The notes beneath the pieces are model-generated. The model did not search any database. It was not told where the DNA came from and saw nothing but the letters and a program-made list of their open reading frames with translations. A DNA stretch of 64,000 nt from an uncultured Caldimonas sp. Its GTDB lineage: Bacteria > Pseudomonadota > Gammaproteobacteria > Burkholderiales > Burkholderiaceae. The DNA is taken from positions 7,201 to 71,200 of the forward strand of contig NZ_CAMLJQ010000021.1 of assembly GCF_946480305.1 (NCBI RefSeq), written 5' to 3'. A program made the translations under genes and the position numbers. Below, piece after piece: positions 1 through 8,227 of this stretch (positions within the stretch are counted from its first letter, which is position 1; each line of letters opens with the position of its first letter).

Positions 1-207
1 GCCGTTAGGTTGCACGACGAATATCTGTACTTCAACTTTCCGTCCGCTGAGCGCGTTCCACAGCGCTTCCGACGCGGCGCGTTCCTCTTCAGCGGACGTG
101 CTGGTGGTGATGCGTTGGACGAGCGGGTCAATTTCTTTCATGCCAGATTCCTGGTTGCATCCTGCGAGCAGGACGCTGATGACGACAGAGACGATGAACT
201 TGACCAT
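1..207 (-). CDS. Small predicted lipoprotein, 3' end outside window
   Basis: Only the N-terminal 69 residues are in the window; the gene runs off the left edge. The protein starts MVKFIVSVVISVLLAGC, a lipoprotein signal peptide with an LLAGC lipobox and the acylated cysteine at residue 17. The next residues are polar and helical with no family I recognise. The ATG at 207 follows the stop codon of the upstream metallopeptidase-like gene by one base, so the two were probably co-translated. In polymorphic-toxin loci a small lipoprotein directly after a peptidase toxin is often the immunity protein. That role is inference from position only. Confidence 0.7.
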   Translation of the reverse strand, partial: MVKFIVSVVISVLLAGCNQESGMKEIDPLVQRITTSTSAEEERAASEALWNALSGRKVEVQIFVVQPNG

Positions 208-208
208 C

Positions 209-800
209 TCAATTGATATTCAGTTTTTTGAGGGTGTCCTCCAGCCACCGCATGTAGGGCATGTCGTGACGGCTGAGAACGTGTTCCCCGGAGTTCATGA
301 CGGACCGGTAGTCCATGGCATGCGGATGTCCGCGGTGGTATTCGTCAGCTAGCCCCAGCATGTGCCCGAATCCGTGGACCACCCCGCGCTGGAAGCTGTT
401 TCCTGACTTGGGAGTCATGACCAGATCAAGGCTATCGAGAGCTACATTGCCGGTCACGGGATTGACGCTGCTGCGCGCGAACTTCGGGACCTTGGTGACC
501 GTGACTTCCCAGTGATCCATCATCCAGCCCTCGACCTGTGTACGGAATCTGAAGTCGATGGTGACCTTCTTGCCGGACTTCAGCGTCTTGAGAGTTCGGT
601 TCCCCCAGGCGGATTTCACTGCCGTCGTCCACTGCGAAACGAATGTGGCTTCTCCACGTCTTTCCATTTGCCGCCGCTGCCATCCTCAAAGAAGAACTGG
701 ATCTTCATGAAGACGATCAGCTTGTAGTTGGCGTCGACCGTCCGGCACTCACGTTTCTCTCTGACGCGACCTCGGTCTCGTTGGGACCTACGGGGTTCAT
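209..800 (-). pseudogene. Decayed zinc-metallopeptidase-like gene, two frameshifts
   Basis: Three frames together give one protein-like chain. An ATG at 800 with a strong ribosome site (AGGAGAGG) begins MNPVGPNETEVASER. The continuation (CRTVDANYKLIVFMKIQFFF) is in a second frame, with the shift near 745-755. The part from about 660 to the stop is in a third frame. The C-terminal part has the metzincin-like stretch HGFGHMLGLADEY followed by YRSVMN. The family pattern is HExxHxxGxxD with a later SxMN; here the catalytic glutamate is glycine (GGA, where GAA would be expected). Similar domains end secreted or polymorphic toxins. The two shifts and the lost glutamate argue for an inactive relic; the shifts alone could be sequencing errors. 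Confidence 0.65.
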
Positions 801-1072
801 GATTCCTCTCCTGCGATATTTGATTCGTTTTCTGGCCGGTCCCTGCCGCGATCGTAGAACTCTTGTCGACAAGGCAAGGGCAGCGCTACCGAGGTGCCAG
901 CCGCACCGATGCTGGCGCCGCTCAGATCGTATGACCTTGAACCTGATGAGTCGAGATCGGTTAGCGAATCGTTACTACCCGCGGGTCCGTCTCGGTCGTG
1001 AATCGGAAGCTTGCGGGGCAGCGGCTCCGTCGCGTCGACGCCGATACGTCTCAGGTAGCGTCGCCGACCCAA
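797..1072 (-). pseudogene. Probable 3' remnant of a gene upstream of the peptidase relic
   Basis: An open frame of up to 91 codons ends in a TGA that overlaps the ATG of the metallopeptidase relic (ATGA at 797-800). This is typical of coupled genes, so the 3' part (after about 1050) is probably real coding sequence. The protein ends with polar residues (RPENESNIAGEES) and matches no family I know. Its 5' part merges at 1050 with a direct-repeat copy of another gene's tail, so it is likely the surviving C-terminus of a longer protein cut by that rearrangement. A genuine small gene starting at 1072 is the alternative. Confidence 0.35.
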
Positions 1073-1254
1073 CGGCTCGCGTAGGAACGCGCAACCGGCG
1101 CAAGAGAAGCACCGCTGTCAATCGCTCCCCACCCCATCGCCGCCACGGCGCGGCGGCACCTTCGTCGGATCTCGCGCGTCAGTCGGCTCAAGGCTGAGGT
1201 TGTGCGCAACCACCGCGCCATCTCTCATCGCAATGCTCACCAGAGGCGGCTGCC
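1050..1254. repeat. Direct repeat copy 1: displaced tail of the 3207-4544 gene
   Basis: This stretch matches 3135-3343 in the same orientation with scattered differences and is best from about 1112 on. In copy 2 the sequence is the true end of the lipoprotein gene at 3207-4544. Here the same C-terminal codons (VSIAMRDGAVVAHNL, LEPTDARDPTKVPPRR) remain on the minus strand at 1118-1254, without the rest of the gene. The two copies bracket the GNAT gene, so the segment between them was probably inserted or duplicated by recombination. Confidence 0.85.
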
Positions 1255-1358
1255 AGTTCGGAGGTTCGGCTGTCCTTGCATGTGACCCTGAAGGCGCGTT
1301 GCACCAAAAGAAGCGTTGCAAACGGACGGGCGATCGCGGGCCACGGCGGCTCGCTCGC

Positions 1359-2963
1359 TCAGGAAACGAAACGAGGGGAATTCCCTTCGGTATTCCGGAG
1401 GAATTCCTTGGCCTTGTTGGCGTCGAGAACCATGTGGGTCACGTAATTCCCGGCGTCGTTGAAGTATCCATGTTCGACGAAGCCAGCCTTGGTGTAGAAA
1501 GCGCGCAAGTTCGCCGAATTCGAAGGCAGGTAATTCAGCTCGACGCGGCCGCCGCCACCCACTTTCATGGACTTCTCTATTGCCGCCCGGATGGCATGCA
1601 GGCCGACACCCTTCGTGTCCGGAAGGGCAATGACGCCGTTGATCTTGACGCCTCGGTTGTCAGGGAGCGCGGACATCGACAGCATGCCCGCCGGCTTTTC
1701 GCCGGCCTTCACGACGTAGTTCATCTGCCCGTCCATGTAGCCATCCATCACCTCGAGGCAGTGGTAGATGTGCTGCCGCCGAAGCGCGTCCTGCGGGGAG
1801 TCGCTTTTCGTTATTCCGAACCTGTTCTTCTTCTTCTCGGGCAACGAGGCCAGCAGGCTCTGCCGCATGTCGTATTTGTCGTTGCTGTATTCGCCGATCG
1901 GCTTCATTGCATCGAACGCAGAACCTCCGACACCGGAGGCCTGCAAAGGGATTGGACGCGAAGCCGCCGTGGTTGACGCCATCGCGGGCTTGGCTTGCGC
2001 GGTGGTCACGGGGCGGTGCGAAGCGGGCCAGGTCGATGCAGGCTGAAGGGGCGGGCGCTGAGGACGGGCGGCAGCCTGTGCCAGGTTCCCCTCGCTGTGG
2101 CCGTGCCTCAACGGATGAGCGTACGGGCCTGTCGGCGGGCGGGCGGCATAGTGGCCTTGCGCCTGCGGGCTGGAATAGGCTGCCTGCGGCAGTCTCTCGT
2201 GGCTGTGGCTGTTCCCCAGAGGCTGAGCGGACGGACGTGCTTGCTGCCAAGCCGGGTAATTGCCTTGCCCTTGCAAGTTTGCGTGAGGAGGATACGGGCG
2301 TGACGGGTTGGGGTAGGCGGCAGCCTGTGTCAGGTTCCCCTCGCTGTGGCTGGGCCTCAGTGGCAGAGCGTACGGGCGCGCTTCTGGCCGGGCCACGTAG
2401 TGGCCTTGCGCCAACGAGTTGTAGAGGGGATAGGGGAGCGATGACGGCTGGGGACTGGTGACATGCTGCAGGTTACCGAAGCTGAGGCTATGTTTCAGTG
2501 CCGGAGCGTAAGAGGGCCTTTGCGGAAAGACCGGCGGCGGCGCATAAGGCTGCGGCGGCATTGCATGGCTGGACGGCTGTCCCCACCCCTGCCCACCTTG
2601 TTGCCGGGGTCGCTCATAGCGATTTGGAAGATGTGGCTTGTCGTCAGGATAGGGCAAGGGCCGCGTGGAGGCGCTCTGCGTTTGTCCGTAGACCGGTGAA
2701 TGGCTCGATGAGGCGGCTCCCGGATTCGTCCCTAAGAAGGCCGACAATCTGTCGTTGGACACGCGACCAGCCATCGACGCATTGCCGGAATGCGAGGGAG
2801 GCCGGCTGGCGAGCCCCGCCATGTTCTCCATCGAAGGACGGAGCGCCGCGGGTTTCGGCGGCAACGCCGGCCCCGTCGGCACTTTCGGCGCGGAAGACGG
2901 CTGCCATCCTGGCACGAGAATGCCCGGCACATTGTTCAGTTTGTTGTTGACTCTCGCGTTCAC
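1359..2963 (-). CDS. Proline-rich protein with C-terminal GNAT acetyltransferase domain; candidate secreted effector
   Basis: From the GTG at 2963 the protein has about 534 residues. Residues 20-345 are rich in Pro, Ser, Ala, Gln and Tyr, with repeated motifs (HSEGNL, ARPxxxPYAxPLR, QGHYxARP). Residues about 355-534 form a GNAT-like acetyltransferase domain: a substrate region (YMDGQMNYVV), the acetyl-CoA region (DTKGVGLHAIRAAIEKS) and the closing motif NLRAFYTKAGF. The GTG start follows GGAG by seven bases. An ATG at 3158 is open but lies inside the flanking direct repeat, so it is less likely. A disordered N-terminus plus an acetyltransferase domain, base composition less GC-rich than neighbours and the flanking repeats suggest an acquired effector, possibly type III secreted. 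No homologue is recognised by name. Confidence 0.7.
   Translation of the reverse strand: MNARVNNKLNNVPGILVPGWQPSSAPKVPTGPALPPKPAALRPSMENMAGLASRPPSHSGNASMAGRVSNDRLSAFLGTNPGAASSSHSPVYGQTQSASTRPLPYPDDKPHLPNRYERPRQQGGQGWGQPSSHAMPPQPYAPPPVFPQRPSYAPALKHSLSFGNLQHVTSPQPSSLPYPLYNSLAQGHYVARPEARPYALPLRPSHSEGNLTQAAAYPNPSRPYPPHANLQGQGNYPAWQQARPSAQPLGNSHSHERLPQAAYSSPQAQGHYAARPPTGPYAHPLRHGHSEGNLAQAAARPQRPPLQPASTWPASHRPVTTAQAKPAMASTTAASRPIPLQASGVGGSAFDAMKPIGEYSNDKYDMRQSLLASLPEKKKNRFGITKSDSPQDALRRQHIYHCLEVMDGYMDGQMNYVVKAGEKPAGMLSMSALPDNRGVKINGVIALPDTKGVGLHAIRAAIEKSMKVGGGGRVELNYLPSNSANLRAFYTKAGFVEHGYFNDAGNYVTHMVLDANKAKEFLRNTEGNSPRFVS
2069..2419. repeat. Imperfect 249-bp tandem repeat in the proline-rich coding region
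   Basis: The stretch beginning GCAGCCTGTG at 2071 recurs at 2320, and about 100 bp after each start agree closely before the copies diverge. The 249-bp offset is 83 codons, so the frame is kept. It encodes the doubled ARPxxxPYAxPLRxxHSEGNLxQAA motif of the GNAT protein. Confidence 0.75.
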
Positions 2964-3029
2964 GGCCAAGCTCCAAGGGATCACCCGATCACAGCGTGCG
3001 TTCAACCGGTGGCAATCCTCGGCGATGGC

Positions 3030-3054
3030 GTGAAGATGGTGATGCTTTTGCGAA
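3030..3054 (-). promoter_or_regulatory. Imperfect PIP/hrpII-like box upstream of the GNAT gene
   Basis: Read on the minus strand the site is TTCGC, fifteen bases, TTCAC. The plant-inducible promoter box of Xanthomonas and the hrpII box of Ralstonia are TTCGC-N15-TTCGC (TTCG-N16-TTCG); this one has a single mismatch. It lies 67 bases before the GTG at 2963. I do not see a clear TANNNT -10 element at the usual distance. Confidence 0.35.
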
Positions 3055-3134
3055 GTGCCCGCGGGGCGATGGGGCATGTACGTCTTGCCGCACCATTTCG
3101 CGAGGGGTTGCCACGGTTTAGGCAGCCGTATGAC

Positions 3135-3343
3135 CTCAGGTCGGGTCGCCGACCCCACGGTTCGCGTCGCAACCCTCTCTCGACCCGCGCAAGAGAAGTC
3201 CCGCTGTCAATCGCTCCCCACCCCATCGCCCGCACGGCGTGGCGGCACCTTCGTCGGATCTCGCGCGTCGGTCGGCTCGAGGCCGAGGTTGTGCGCAACC
3301 ACCGCGCCATCTCTCATCGCAATGCTCACCAGATGCGGCTGCC
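3135..3343. repeat. Direct repeat copy 2: native 3' end of the lipoprotein gene
   Basis: This is the intact counterpart of 1050-1254. It includes the last codons of the 3207-4544 gene and about 70 bp downstream. The distance between copies is 2085 bp and contains the GNAT gene. Confidence 0.85.
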
Positions 3344-4544
3344 GGCTGACCAGGTGGTCGATCTCGCGGCGCCATTGCCCCATCACCACGGCGTGGTCGC
3401 CGAGCAGCCAATAGCGCACGGGGTTCGCGGTGCCGCTCTCGCTCAGCGGCAGCTCGGTGGTCCACAGGGGCTTGAGCTGCGCGTCCAGCCGCGTCAATGA
3501 AAGCCGGCCCGCATCGTCCATGCGCGAGCTGTGCCAAACAAACACGCCATCAGGGTCCCGGGCGGGCAGAGCCGTCTCGCCCGGCAACTGCTTCAGAAAG
3601 CGCCCACGCAGGAAGACGGGGCTGTCAGCCAGCGGCTCGAGCCGGCGGATGTGCTCGTAGCGTTCGTCGAAGCGCTGCACCTGCTCCGTTTGTACCGTCC
3701 AGAAGCTGCGCCGCGACGAGGCACCCTCATCGAGGATGGAGTACGGGTAGGCCAGGCGATCGCCGAAGGGATCGTTGGCTGCGGCCGCGGCCTCGTTCTG
3801 CGAGTAAAGGCCGATCCGCTTGCCGTCGATCACGGCCATGCGAGCCGGCACGTCGCCGATCGGGCGCAGCGGCACCACCTTCTGCATGCCGTTGGCCTTG
3901 AGTGGCGCGGGCGCCGTTGCGGTGGAGGCGGGCGCCCAGGGCTCGGCCTTCACCGCAGGCCCTCTCACCACCCAGCGGCGTGCGTCGGCCGCATGCACCA
4001 CCAGACCGCGGTCGAATCCATAGAACCGCGCTTCGCTGGGCAGTTTCCCCGCCAGCTCGGGGTTGGCGGCCTCAATCGCCTCGGCATCGACACGCAACGA
4101 GCCGTCGCGCACGGCCACGGCCATCGGAGATTCGGCGATCTGCAGCCACACGCGGTCTCCTTCCTGCCCGAGCAGGAATCCGCTGGTCGCCGAGCCGACG
4201 ATGCGCGTGTAGCGTGCCGACGTGGCGATCTTCGGATCGTTGAAGGTGACCAGTCGCGCGCGCCACAGCGGCGTGGCGGTCGTGGGCTCATACGCGCGCA
4301 GATCGAAGTGGAACAGGCTGTCGCGGCGCTCGGTCGCGCTGCTGCGGCCGCCGCCCCCGATGCGGGTGACGCGCGCTTCTTCCTGCTTGGTCAACACCAG
4401 CAGCAGCGGCTCGCCGTCGACTGATGCCATCAGCGGGGCGCCCTGCACCTCCGGTGGCTCGAACTGGGTGCCGCTGCAGGCCACGAGTGCGAGCGCGACG
4501 ATGGCCATCAACGGTGCAACCAAGCGGCGGATCATTTCTTTCAT
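3207..4544 (-). CDS. Predicted outer-membrane or periplasmic lipoprotein, PA2928-like
   Basis: The 445-residue protein begins MKEMIRRLVAPLMAIVALALVACS, a lipoprotein signal with the lipobox LVAC. The mature part alternates short beta-rich segments (LFHFDLRAYEP, RYTRIVGSATSGFLLGQ, WQIAESPM-like) in the manner of a beta-propeller-like fold. The family resembles the uncharacterised PA2928 group; its function is unknown. The ATG at 4544 has GGGGGAG about seven bases upstream, while the much longer open frame that runs to 5828 is antisense to the hydrolase gene. Its last 40 codons are duplicated at 1118-1254. Confidence 0.8.
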   Translation of the reverse strand: MKEMIRRLVAPLMAIVALALVACSGTQFEPPEVQGAPLMASVDGEPLLLVLTKQEEARVTRIGGGGRSSATERRDSLFHFDLRAYEPTTATPLWRARLVTFNDPKIATSARYTRIVGSATSGFLLGQEGDRVWLQIAESPMAVAVRDGSLRVDAEAIEAANPELAGKLPSEARFYGFDRGLVVHAADARRWVVRGPAVKAEPWAPASTATAPAPLKANGMQKVVPLRPIGDVPARMAVIDGKRIGLYSQNEAAAAANDPFGDRLAYPYSILDEGASSRRSFWTVQTEQVQRFDERYEHIRRLEPLADSPVFLRGRFLKQLPGETALPARDPDGVFVWHSSRMDDAGRLSLTRLDAQLKPLWTTELPLSESGTANPVRYWLLGDHAVVMGQWRREIDHLVSRQPHLVSIAMRDGAVVAHNLGLEPTDARDPTKVPPRRAGDGVGSD

Positions 4545-4664
4545 GACGCAACTCCCCCTGCCTCTCGTCGTGTCGCTGATCGCATGGTAGCCCTGGCCGC
4601 ACCGCCGCACGCCCCCAACTGCAGCGGCCTGCCCGAAGGGCCGGGGCTTGTGCCACACTGATCC

Positions 4665-5885
4665 ATGACCCAACCCCTGCTGCAAGCCGCCGATCTGCGC
4701 GGTGCTGCCCGCCTGACCACCGAAGCGGTGTCCGGCCTCACGAGCCTGGTCGAAGCGATGCATGCCCGCATCGCTGGCACGCCCGGGATTCCAGGTTGGG
4801 GGGCACCCACTCCGCAGGACGAACGAACGCGCGGCATCACCGGCCTGGTCTACCAGACGGTGCGCGGGGTTACCCACTTGGCAGGCGGCAGCGTCGAGGC
4901 GCTGCTCGGATGGCTGGCGCCGGTGCTCTCCGCCGCCGATGCGGAGCGGCCACCGCGCCCCGAGCGCGAAGCCGTCGTCGCGGCGCTCAATGGCGTGCTG
5001 GGTGATCACCTGGCCACGACCGACAACCCGCTGGCGATCGAGATGGCGTTTCGTCGGTCGGGCCAGCCGATGGTTCTCGAGCGGTATGCGCTGCGCTCGC
5101 GGCTCGCCGGCGCCACGCCGCGGGTGCTGGTGCTGCTGCACGGGTTGTGCATGAACGACCTGCAGTGGCGCCACGCCGGCCACGACCACGGCGAGGCGCT
5201 GGCGCGCGACGCGGGCTACACGCCCGTCTACCTGCACTACAACAGCGGTCTCAGCGTGTCGACCAACGGCCGCATCCTGGCTCAGTTGATGGAGCGGCTG
5301 TACGACTCGTGGCCGGTGCGGATCGAGCGCCTGGCGATGGTCGGGCACAGCATGGGCGGCCTGGTGGCGCGCAGCGCGATCCATCACGGGGCCATGATGC
5401 AGCGCGGTGGGCTGCGCTGGCCGGGGCGCGTGGACGACCTCGTCTGCCTGGGCACGCCGCACCAAGGCGCGCCGCTCGAACGCGCGGGGCATGGCGTGGA
5501 CCAGTTGCTCGGCGCCGCACCGTACGCGGCGCCCCTGGCCCGGCTGGGCAAGGCGCGCAGCGCCGGCATCAACGACCTGCGGCTGGGCAACATCGTGAGC
5601 GCCCCGAGCGGCGACGACGGCACCTACCGCTGTGAACGGGTGCGGCTGCCCGACCGGCCCCGCTGTTTCACGGTCGCGGCGAGCCTGGGACAGCGCGGCA
5701 GCGTGAAGGCGAGGTTGCTGGGGGATGGCCTGGTGCCGGTCGCCAGCGCGCTGGGGCAGCATCGCGACCCCGACCGTCACCTCGACTTCGCCCCGGATCG
5801 CCAGGCCGTGGTGCACGACACGGGTCACCTGGGCCTGTTGTCGAGCCCCGCCGTTTACAGCCTGCTGCGAGAGTGGCTGGGTTGA
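4665..5885 (+). CDS. Alpha/beta-hydrolase, esterase/lipase-like
   Basis: The 406-residue protein has a helical N-terminal region (1-145) and then an alpha/beta-hydrolase core. The oxyanion loop LLHG is at 157-160, and the nucleophile elbow GHSMGG is at 227-232 with Ser229. The histidine is probably in HDTGHLGLL near the C-terminus, preceded by a conserved GDGLV-type acid loop. This arrangement is seen in PGAP1-like and lipase-like hydrolases that act on esters. There is no signal peptide. The ATG at 4665 is divergent from the lipoprotein gene, with 120 bases between them. The substrate is not evident. Confidence 0.85.
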   Translation: MTQPLLQAADLRGAARLTTEAVSGLTSLVEAMHARIAGTPGIPGWGAPTPQDERTRGITGLVYQTVRGVTHLAGGSVEALLGWLAPVLSAADAERPPRPEREAVVAALNGVLGDHLATTDNPLAIEMAFRRSGQPMVLERYALRSRLAGATPRVLVLLHGLCMNDLQWRHAGHDHGEALARDAGYTPVYLHYNSGLSVSTNGRILAQLMERLYDSWPVRIERLAMVGHSMGGLVARSAIHHGAMMQRGGLRWPGRVDDLVCLGTPHQGAPLERAGHGVDQLLGAAPYAAPLARLGKARSAGINDLRLGNIVSAPSGDDGTYRCERVRLPDRPRCFTVAASLGQRGSVKARLLGDGLVPVASALGQHRDPDRHLDFAPDRQAVVHDTGHLGLLSSPAVYSLLREWLG

Positions 5886-5982
5886 CGCGGTCCGAGATCA
5901 GCCCGCGTGCCTGGGCCACCCCCCGGCGTGTGCCGGCCTGGCGCCCGGATGCGAGTTTGCCGGCGTTCGTCGAGGCGTGGGC

Positions 5983-6462
5983 TCAGCCGCGCACCGCCGC
6001 CTCGATGGCCGCGATGTCGATCTTGCCCATCTCCATCATCGCGTCGAAGGCGCGCTTGGCGGTGGCCGGGTCCGGGTGGGCGATGGCGGTGGTCAACGCG
6101 CGTGGCGTGATCTGCCACGACAGGCCCCATTTGTCCTTGCACCAGCCGCAGGCGCTTTCCTGGCCGCCGTTGCCGACGATCGCGTTCCAGTAGCGGTCGG
6201 TCTCGGCCTGGTCGTCGGTCGCCACCTGGAACGAGAACGCCTCGCTGTGCCTGAACGCGGGGCCGCCGTTCAATCCCAGACAAGGGATGCCCAGCACCGT
6301 GAACTCGACCGTCAACACGTCACCCTGCTTGCCGGACGGAAAGTCGCCGGGCGCGCGCAGCACTGCGCCCACTTCGCTGTCGGGGAAGGTCGCTGCGTAG
6401 AACTGCGCGGCCTCCAGCGCGTCGCCGTTGTACCAAAGACAGATCGTGTTCTTGCTGACCAT
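5983..6462 (-). CDS. VOC-family protein of the PhnB / 3-demethylubiquinone methyltransferase-like group
   Basis: The 159-residue protein begins MVSKNTICLWYNGDALEAA and has the paired beta-alpha-beta-beta-beta modules of the vicinal-oxygen-chelate fold. Features of the PhnB subgroup are LNGGPAFRHSEAFSF in the middle and CGWCKDKWGLSWQITP towards the end. These proteins are often labelled 3-demethylubiquinone-9 methyltransferase-like, but that activity is not established for them. The ATG follows AGGAG by about six bases. It is transcribed towards the hydrolase gene and stands alone. Confidence 0.9.
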   Translation of the reverse strand: MVSKNTICLWYNGDALEAAQFYAATFPDSEVGAVLRAPGDFPSGKQGDVLTVEFTVLGIPCLGLNGGPAFRHSEAFSFQVATDDQAETDRYWNAIVGNGGQESACGWCKDKWGLSWQITPRALTTAIAHPDPATAKRAFDAMMEMGKIDIAAIEAAVRG

Positions 6463-6766
6463 GGCAATCTCCTGGGTTGGGGATGAAAAAACCAGCGCGC
6501 GGGCAGTGCCGGCGCCGAAGAAAACTCATGCAGAGGCCGCCCGCTGTGCTTGGAAGGCAGTGATGGTGGCCGTCATTCGATGAGGCTCCTGGGTGGAGCG
6601 GGCACGCTGGGGCCCGTACATCGACACGACGATCGAGACACGCCGGAATCGACATCCCGGCGCGCGCGTCCAAAAAAGAAACAGTTTTTGGCCCCGTCCA
6701 GAAGCTGCCGGCCGCGAACGGCAGCGTCAAGGTGTTGCGATCAGGGCCGACTTCAGCTCCCGCAAC
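6463..6766. other. Intergenic region with one AT-rich hairpin
   Basis: No convincing gene is seen in these 304 bases. An inverted repeat CCAAAAA / TTTTTGG at 6670-6691 with an eight-base loop follows the FAD oxidoreductase gene on its strand and could end that transcript, though no T-run follows. The upstream part should carry the promoter of the VOC gene. Confidence 0.4.
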
Positions 6767-8200
6767 TCAGGCCTTGGCCGTTTCGCGCTCGGGCATTCGA
6801 GTCGCGGTCTGTAGCAGTTCGGCCATTCGTTCGAGTGCCGGCGCGCGGGCCCGGCGAAGTCGTCCCTGCAACGCCATCCAGTCCGGATCCGCCTGCCCGG
6901 AAACCTGTTCGAACAGTCCCGTGAACGCCTCCAGCCGGGACTGACGCAACCACTCCTGCAACTCCGGACGCCGCGACCAGCGCTGCTGGTTGCGCGCGGT
7001 GCGAAGGTGCATGCGTATCCAGTCAAGGGGCACCTCCGGGACCGGCACCGGCTCGCACAGGTCGTTCTTCTCGGCGTCGTCTTCGACATTGGCTTCCAGG
7101 TGCGCGATGAAGGCCGCGCTGAATGACGGTGAGCAACGACGCACGTATTGAGGCACGATGCGCGCCCCCTGGAACACCGCCTGCGCCGGGCCGCGCGGCA
7201 GCCCGCGCGTGCTGCAATGCACGTGTACATGGCCGGCCGTCGTCGCGACTTCGCCGTGCTCGAGCACGATCCGGTGTGTCTCGATGGCCTGCACATGGCC
7301 GAGGCGCACCACGTTGCGGATGCGCCGCAACTGCTCCAGCTCGGCCTCGCTGACGATGGCGCAGCGATACATCGTCGGCGTCACTGAGCGGTCGATGCGC
7401 TGGAGCAACCGCTCCGATTCGAGGCGGGCAAAGAGATCGGGCAACGAAGTCGCATGACACGCGGCCTCGAACTCGAGGGCGAGGGCCTGCAGCGTGCGGT
7501 GAGCAAACTGCGCTGTCGGCTGCACATTGGCGCGATTGAGCAACCATGCCTCGCGCGGACGGATCCAGGTGATCGTGTCGGGATCGACACCCTGTTCCAG
7601 CAGCCACAGCGCAGTGTCCATCGCCGTCTTGCCGCCTCCGACGATGACATGCCCGGCTGCCGGCTGCCGCCTATGCGTCAGATCGGTGGGTGTGAGGCAG
7701 GTCACGCCGTCACCGACCGCGAAGGGCGGTCCATGCGTGGCGGGTACCTGCGTATCGGCCTGCGTCGCGTCCACCCAGCGGCGTCGTGCCGCAAGCTGCA
7801 CGCGTCGACCATTGACCAGAGAGACGGCCACGCCGTCGGCGCCGACGTCGTGCATCGGCAGCCAGGTCACGCGGCCGCAGGGCAGCAACCGCTCCTGCAT
7901 CACGCGGTCGAAGTACGCACAGATCTCGGCGCCGCTCGCCAGTTCGTGCAGACCGCGGTTCAGGCCCACGGCGTCGATGCGCAAGCTGCCCAGCGGCATC
8001 GAGTTCACGCCATAGGTGGCCGACGGGCCGTGCAGGCGAACGAACGGGTAGGCGTCGTTCCAGTGTCCGCCCGGCTTGGCGCGCCGGTCCACCATGATCA
8101 CGTCCGCCGAGGTCTCGGCCAGCAGCGTGTCGGCCATGGCCATGCCCACGGCGCCAGCGCCGACGATCACGTAGTCGGCTGTCAGTTCGGAAGCGTTCAT
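6767..8200 (-). CDS. FAD-dependent NAD(P)-binding oxidoreductase
   Basis: The 477-residue protein starts MNASELTADYVIVGAGAVGM, a Rossmann dinucleotide motif (GAGAVG) for FAD. A second motif, VIVGGGKTAMD near residue 185, fits the NAD(P)H site of flavin monooxygenase-like enzymes; KPGGHW near residue 40 fits the FAD contact loop. The start at 8200 has AGGAG eight bases upstream; an ATG eight codons earlier has no such site. It is the last gene of a three-gene minus-strand run, 27 bases after the haloperoxidase-like gene. Oxidation of a small molecule together with its two neighbours is inferred. Confidence 0.85.
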   Translation of the reverse strand: MNASELTADYVIVGAGAVGMAMADTLLAETSADVIMVDRRAKPGGHWNDAYPFVRLHGPSATYGVNSMPLGSLRIDAVGLNRGLHELASGAEICAYFDRVMQERLLPCGRVTWLPMHDVGADGVAVSLVNGRRVQLAARRRWVDATQADTQVPATHGPPFAVGDGVTCLTPTDLTHRRQPAAGHVIVGGGKTAMDTALWLLEQGVDPDTITWIRPREAWLLNRANVQPTAQFAHRTLQALALEFEAACHATSLPDLFARLESERLLQRIDRSVTPTMYRCAIVSEAELEQLRRIRNVVRLGHVQAIETHRIVLEHGEVATTAGHVHVHCSTRGLPRGPAQAVFQGARIVPQYVRRCSPSFSAAFIAHLEANVEDDAEKNDLCEPVPVPEVPLDWIRMHLRTARNQQRWSRRPELQEWLRQSRLEAFTGLFEQVSGQADPDWMALQGRLRRARAPALERMAELLQTATRMPERETAKA

Positions 8201-8227
8201 TCCGTTCTCCTGTGAGCCCGGCACGCG

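Noticed and set aside
2790..3500. Plus-strand ORF of 236 codons across the direct repeat
   Set aside because: It is antisense to both the GNAT gene leader and the lipoprotein gene, and the repeat itself explains the open frame.
3207..5828. An 873-codon minus-strand open frame
   Set aside because: The upstream half is antisense to the alpha/beta-hydrolase; the lipoprotein signal and ribosome site fix the start at 4544.
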